The translations under genes and the position numbers were made by a program. A DNA stretch of 54,269 nucleotides, from positions 1 to 54,269 of the forward strand of contig CAIQOO010000092.1 of assembly GCA_903873485.1 (NCBI GenBank), in the 5' to 3' direction. Below, piece after piece: positions 52,084-54,269 of this stretch; position 1 is the stretch's first letter, and each line of letters begins with the position of its first letter. The notes below the pieces were generated by a model, which was given only the letters and a program-made list of their open reading frames with translations, did not search any database and was not told where the DNA came from. Origin of the DNA: an uncultured beta proteobacterium (lineage in GTDB: Bacteria > Pseudomonadota > Gammaproteobacteria > Burkholderiales > Burkholderiaceae_C).

Positions 52084-53220
52084 TTAAAACTGCCAAAGCC
52101 CCATGGCATGACGCGCCGCCCATTGCTTGGCCAGACCACTGTGTTCAAAGCCTTTCATGCCCCAGTTGCGCAACGCCTGCCAGGTGCTGCCATTTTTTGA
52201 GAACAATTGTTGCAGTCCATCCATCGCCAGCGCTGTGGCGCTGACCTCGGTGCGGCGCGCACGTTCGTAGCGGCGCAGCAAGCGGGTATCGCTCAGGGGG
52301 CGCCAATATTCCCGGGCGTGCAGGATGCTGGCCAATTCAGCCACGTCGCCCAGCCCCAGGTTCAGTCCCTGCCCGGCCAGCGGATGCACCGTGTGGGCGG
52401 CATCCCCGGCCAGTGCCCAGGCTTGCCCGTGGGCCACGCCAATCCACGGACAAGCTTGGGCTGACTGGAGCGGCCAGGCACTGCGCGGGCTGCTCAGCTT
52501 GAGCTGGCCCAGACAGTTGCCGCTGACCTGTTGCAGTTCGGCGCAAAAATCATCTTCATCAGCATCGAGCAGGTCTTGGGCGCGGCTTTCCTGCACCGAC
52601 CAGACCATGCCGACCTCTTGGCCATGCGCACCTTGCAAGGGCAAAAAGGCCAGGATTTCGCCCTGGGTGAACCATTGGCGTGCCACCTGGGCATGCGGCA
52701 GTTCGCAGTTCAGGCGTGCCGCAATGGCTCGCTGCGGATAGCGTGCCACGGCAAATTCAACACCCAATTCTTCGCGGGTGCGGCTGGCCTTGCCCTCGCA
52801 CACCACCGTCAACGTAGCAGGGCTTGGGCTGTTTAGCAGTTCAATTTGTGGTTGAAAACGCACGGCATCGCTCAACTGGGCCTCCAGGGCCGACACATCC
52901 ACAATCCAGGCTAACGCTGGCACAGCCAGGTCAGCCGCAGAAAAACTGACCTCGCCACCATCATCCCCCAGCACCCGCATGGTGGTGACCGCAGTGGCAT
53001 GCATGGCATCGGGCCAGCAGCGCAATGACTCCAGCAGTGCCTGCGATTTGGCGTTCAGTGCGTAAGCCCGCACATCGGGGCCGACCGGTGGCGGCGTGTT
53101 GGGTGCCTGGGTCACCAGACCCACGCGCAGGCGGTCGCGCGCCAGCAGCAGCGCCAGGGTGTGGCCCACAATGCCGCCGCCGCGTATGCAAATATCAAAA
53201 TGGTGCGTCATGTCTGGCAT
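52084..53220 (-). CDS. FAD-dependent monooxygenase of the UbiH/UbiF family
   Basis: 378 aa. The FAD-binding Rossmann motif ICIRGGGIVGHTLALLLAR is near the N-terminus, followed by VDVSALEAQLSDAV and the second FAD motif ALAGDAAHTVHPLAGQGLNL. This layout is that of flavin hydroxylases that hydroxylate the ubiquinone ring. Which ring position is modified (UbiH, UbiF or UbiM type) cannot be told. Starts at 53220 (MPDMTHHFD) and 53211 are both possible; neither has a strong ribosome site. It lies 28 bp upstream of dsbC. Confidence 0.9.
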   Translation of the reverse strand: MPDMTHHFDICIRGGGIVGHTLALLLARDRLRVGLVTQAPNTPPPVGPDVRAYALNAKSQALLESLRCWPDAMHATAVTTMRVLGDDGGEVSFSAADLAVPALAWIVDVSALEAQLSDAVRFQPQIELLNSPSPATLTVVCEGKASRTREELGVEFAVARYPQRAIAARLNCELPHAQVARQWFTQGEILAFLPLQGAHGQEVGMVWSVQESRAQDLLDADEDDFCAELQQVSGNCLGQLKLSSPRSAWPLQSAQACPWIGVAHGQAWALAGDAAHTVHPLAGQGLNLGLGDVAELASILHAREYWRPLSDTRLLRRYERARRTEVSATALAMDGLQQLFSKNGSTWQALRNWGMKGFEHSGLAKQWAARHAMGLWQF

Positions 53221-53288
53221 TGTAGGATTCAGACTGAACAACGGCACTGGCTCGGTGAGCAGCCCGGCCAGTAGCCGGTTGTGCTTAA

Positions 53289-53348
53289 GGCCTATTTGTG
53301 CCGCCAGCCCTTTCTGCGCTTGCCTGGCAAGCTATACAATAAATAGCA
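53289..53348 (-). repeat. Interspersed repeat, copy F (intergenic)
   Basis: Minus strand: TGCTATTTATTGTATAGCTT, then GCCAGGCAAGCGCAGAAAGG, then GCTGGCGGCACAAATAGGCC. It starts TGCTAT...ATAGCT and ends GGGCTGGCGGC as in the other copies. Confidence 0.65.
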
Positions 53349-53414
53349 TTACCGGGCCACTGAAGGCAAACCCGTCAGGCTGGTCTTGACCGTATGGTTC
53401 AGCCATCATCATCT

Positions 53415-53475
53415 GCAAATAATTCCTCAATGCATAGCAGCCTGCGCTTATCCAGCAAGGGCTGGAGGTCTTTTT
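53415..53475 (+). repeat. Interspersed repeat, copy G (intergenic, inverted to copy F)
   Basis: Plus strand: TGCAAATAATTCCTCAATGC, then ATAGCAGCCTGCGCTTATCC, then AGCAAGGGCTGGAGGTCTTT. The end AAGGGCTGGAGGTC fits the consensus well, and the start TGCAAATAA matches copy A. Confidence 0.65.
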
Positions 53476-53516
53476 TACATAAAATCGCAAAGCCACTATC
53501 AGCAAGGCAGCCAGCG

Positions 53517-54176
53517 CTACAGCTTGAGATTCAGGCGGATGTAGAAAAAAGCCCCGTTGTAGCCATACGGGCTGATCGGCGGGTACTGGATGATGCCGTT
53601 GCCGCTGACGAACAGGTTGCTGGTTTCAGGGAATTTGTCGGGCAGCACGTTAAAGATATTGTTCCCGCCGACGGCAATTTCCAGATTCTTGCTCAACTGC
53701 AGCGCCAGGTCCAGATCGGTGGTCAGTTTCGCGCCAAAGCGGCTGCCGTTGACGTAATAGTAGCTGCCAACACGGTTCAGATTCAGCGTGCTGCGCCAGG
53801 TACCGGTTTCAAACTGGGTCCAAAGTTTGTAACCGTCAGCAGGCTGCGCCGTTTCGACAAATGACCGCGTTGTATCGTTCAACACGGCGGTCGTGGTTTG
53901 ATTGCCGAGAATCGAGGCCAGCGGGTAAACATCAGTGATCGTCGTCTGGTCGCGGTGGTATGAGGCGACCATCTTGAGCTTGCCGCGATCCTCAAAGCTG
54001 TGCTTGTAGTTCAGACGGATATCGAGGCCGTGCGTTTCGGTGGCAATGGCGTTGGTGAAATAGCGGGCGCTTTGCACACCATATTGCTTGAGGATAGCCT
54101 TCACCTGGGGTGACACCATGTCCACAATATTGCGACCTGTACGATTGACTAAGCCGCTTTTGCTGCCCAAGTAAGG
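53517..54176 (-). pseudogene. TonB-dependent receptor, C-terminal fragment (broken gene)
   Basis: About 217 residues match the end of a TonB-dependent outer-membrane receptor barrel: VSPQVKAILKQYGVQSARYF, TNAIATETHGLDIRLNYKHS, WRSTLNLNRVGSYYYVNGS, NLEIAVGGNNIFNVLPDKFP, then a final IRLNLKL. A receptor should have 700 or more residues with a plug domain. In this frame a stop (TGA) lies just upstream at 54177-54179. The frame that is open from the right edge (WSEDGSYALTSLNALSV...) stops at 54149 without clear receptor character. So the gene is frameshifted or truncated; the rest would be off the right edge. Confidence 0.65.
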
Positions 54177-54269
54177 TCAAAACTGCGGTTTTTGAGCCAT
54201 TGTGGTGCTGCATTGTTGACTGAGAGCGCATTGAGTGATGTAAGCGCATAGGAGCCATCTTCGGACCAA

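Larger units (their letters stand above)
53221..53516. other. Gene-free region holding two inverted repeat copies
   Basis: No convincing coding sequence is seen. The stretch contains copies F (minus) and G (plus) of the interspersed repeat facing each other about 65 bp apart, between the UbiH-type gene and the broken receptor gene. The promoter of the former probably lies here. Confidence 0.55.

Overview
The window is chromosomal DNA from a GC-rich betaproteobacterium, most likely Comamonadaceae (Rhodoferax/Polaromonas-like). This placement rests on family-level recognition of the proteins, on the ubiH-like/dsbC/M61-peptidase order, and on a short interspersed repeat of a kind I associate with this family. 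No database search was possible.

Layout. (1) 1-458, minus: start of a sugar ABC-transporter binding protein, with a clean 9+9 bp dyad in its leader. (2) 688-2846, plus: a c-type cytochrome module of SHP-like oxygen-binding cytochrome, diheme cytochrome c (DHC), and a membrane cytochrome b561 fused to a second DHC domain. (3) 3098-31773, minus: a complete type VI secretion system (T6SS) of about 28.7 kb. From the promoter-distal end it reads tagF, tssM, tssL (OmpA-fused), tssK, a 133-aa unknown, a HEAT-like protein, vgrG, clpV/tssH, tssG, tssF, tssE, tagJ, hcp, tssC, tssB, tssA, pppA, tagH (FHA), a TssQ-like lipoprotein and two tandem Ser/Thr kinases. A secreted MORN-repeat protein (31840-33699) lies just upstream in the same direction. 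(4) 33893-44314, minus: type II secretion genes gspG-H-I-J-K-L-M-N-D-E-F, with gspC divergent at 44364-44843. (5) 44853-48313, plus: apaG, a multi-pass membrane protein of the misnamed 'site-specific recombinase' family, and thiL. (6) 48585-53220, minus: tRNA-Met, enoyl-CoA hydratase, M61 peptidase, dsbC and a UbiH-type monooxygenase. (7) 53517 to the right edge: a broken TonB-dependent receptor C-terminus.

How the genes work together. The T6SS carries the full threonine-phosphorylation circuit: kinase (two copies), phosphatase PppA, FHA reader TagH and the repressor TagF. It should therefore be post-translationally gated. It has no recognisable TssJ; a TPR-like TssQ lipoprotein and a peptidoglycan-binding TssL are the envelope anchors seen. 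No PAAR, Eag chaperone or obvious toxin is encoded. The two unrecognised genes between vgrG and tssK are the best candidates for cargo or adaptor functions. A good sigma70-type promoter is visible upstream of tssA. The T2SS operon is tightly coupled, with repeated ATGA overlaps. In the cytochrome module the expected electron path is quinol to b561-DHC, then DHC, then SHP.

The most unusual sequence-level signal is a roughly 50-60 bp interspersed repeat (core AGCTGCCAGCGCA, about 10 nt, AAGGGCTRGAGGCC). It occurs about seven times, both between genes and inside gspF, gspD, gspL and thiL. It is translated in frame in those genes, and in gspD it forms the hydrophobic core of the signal peptide.
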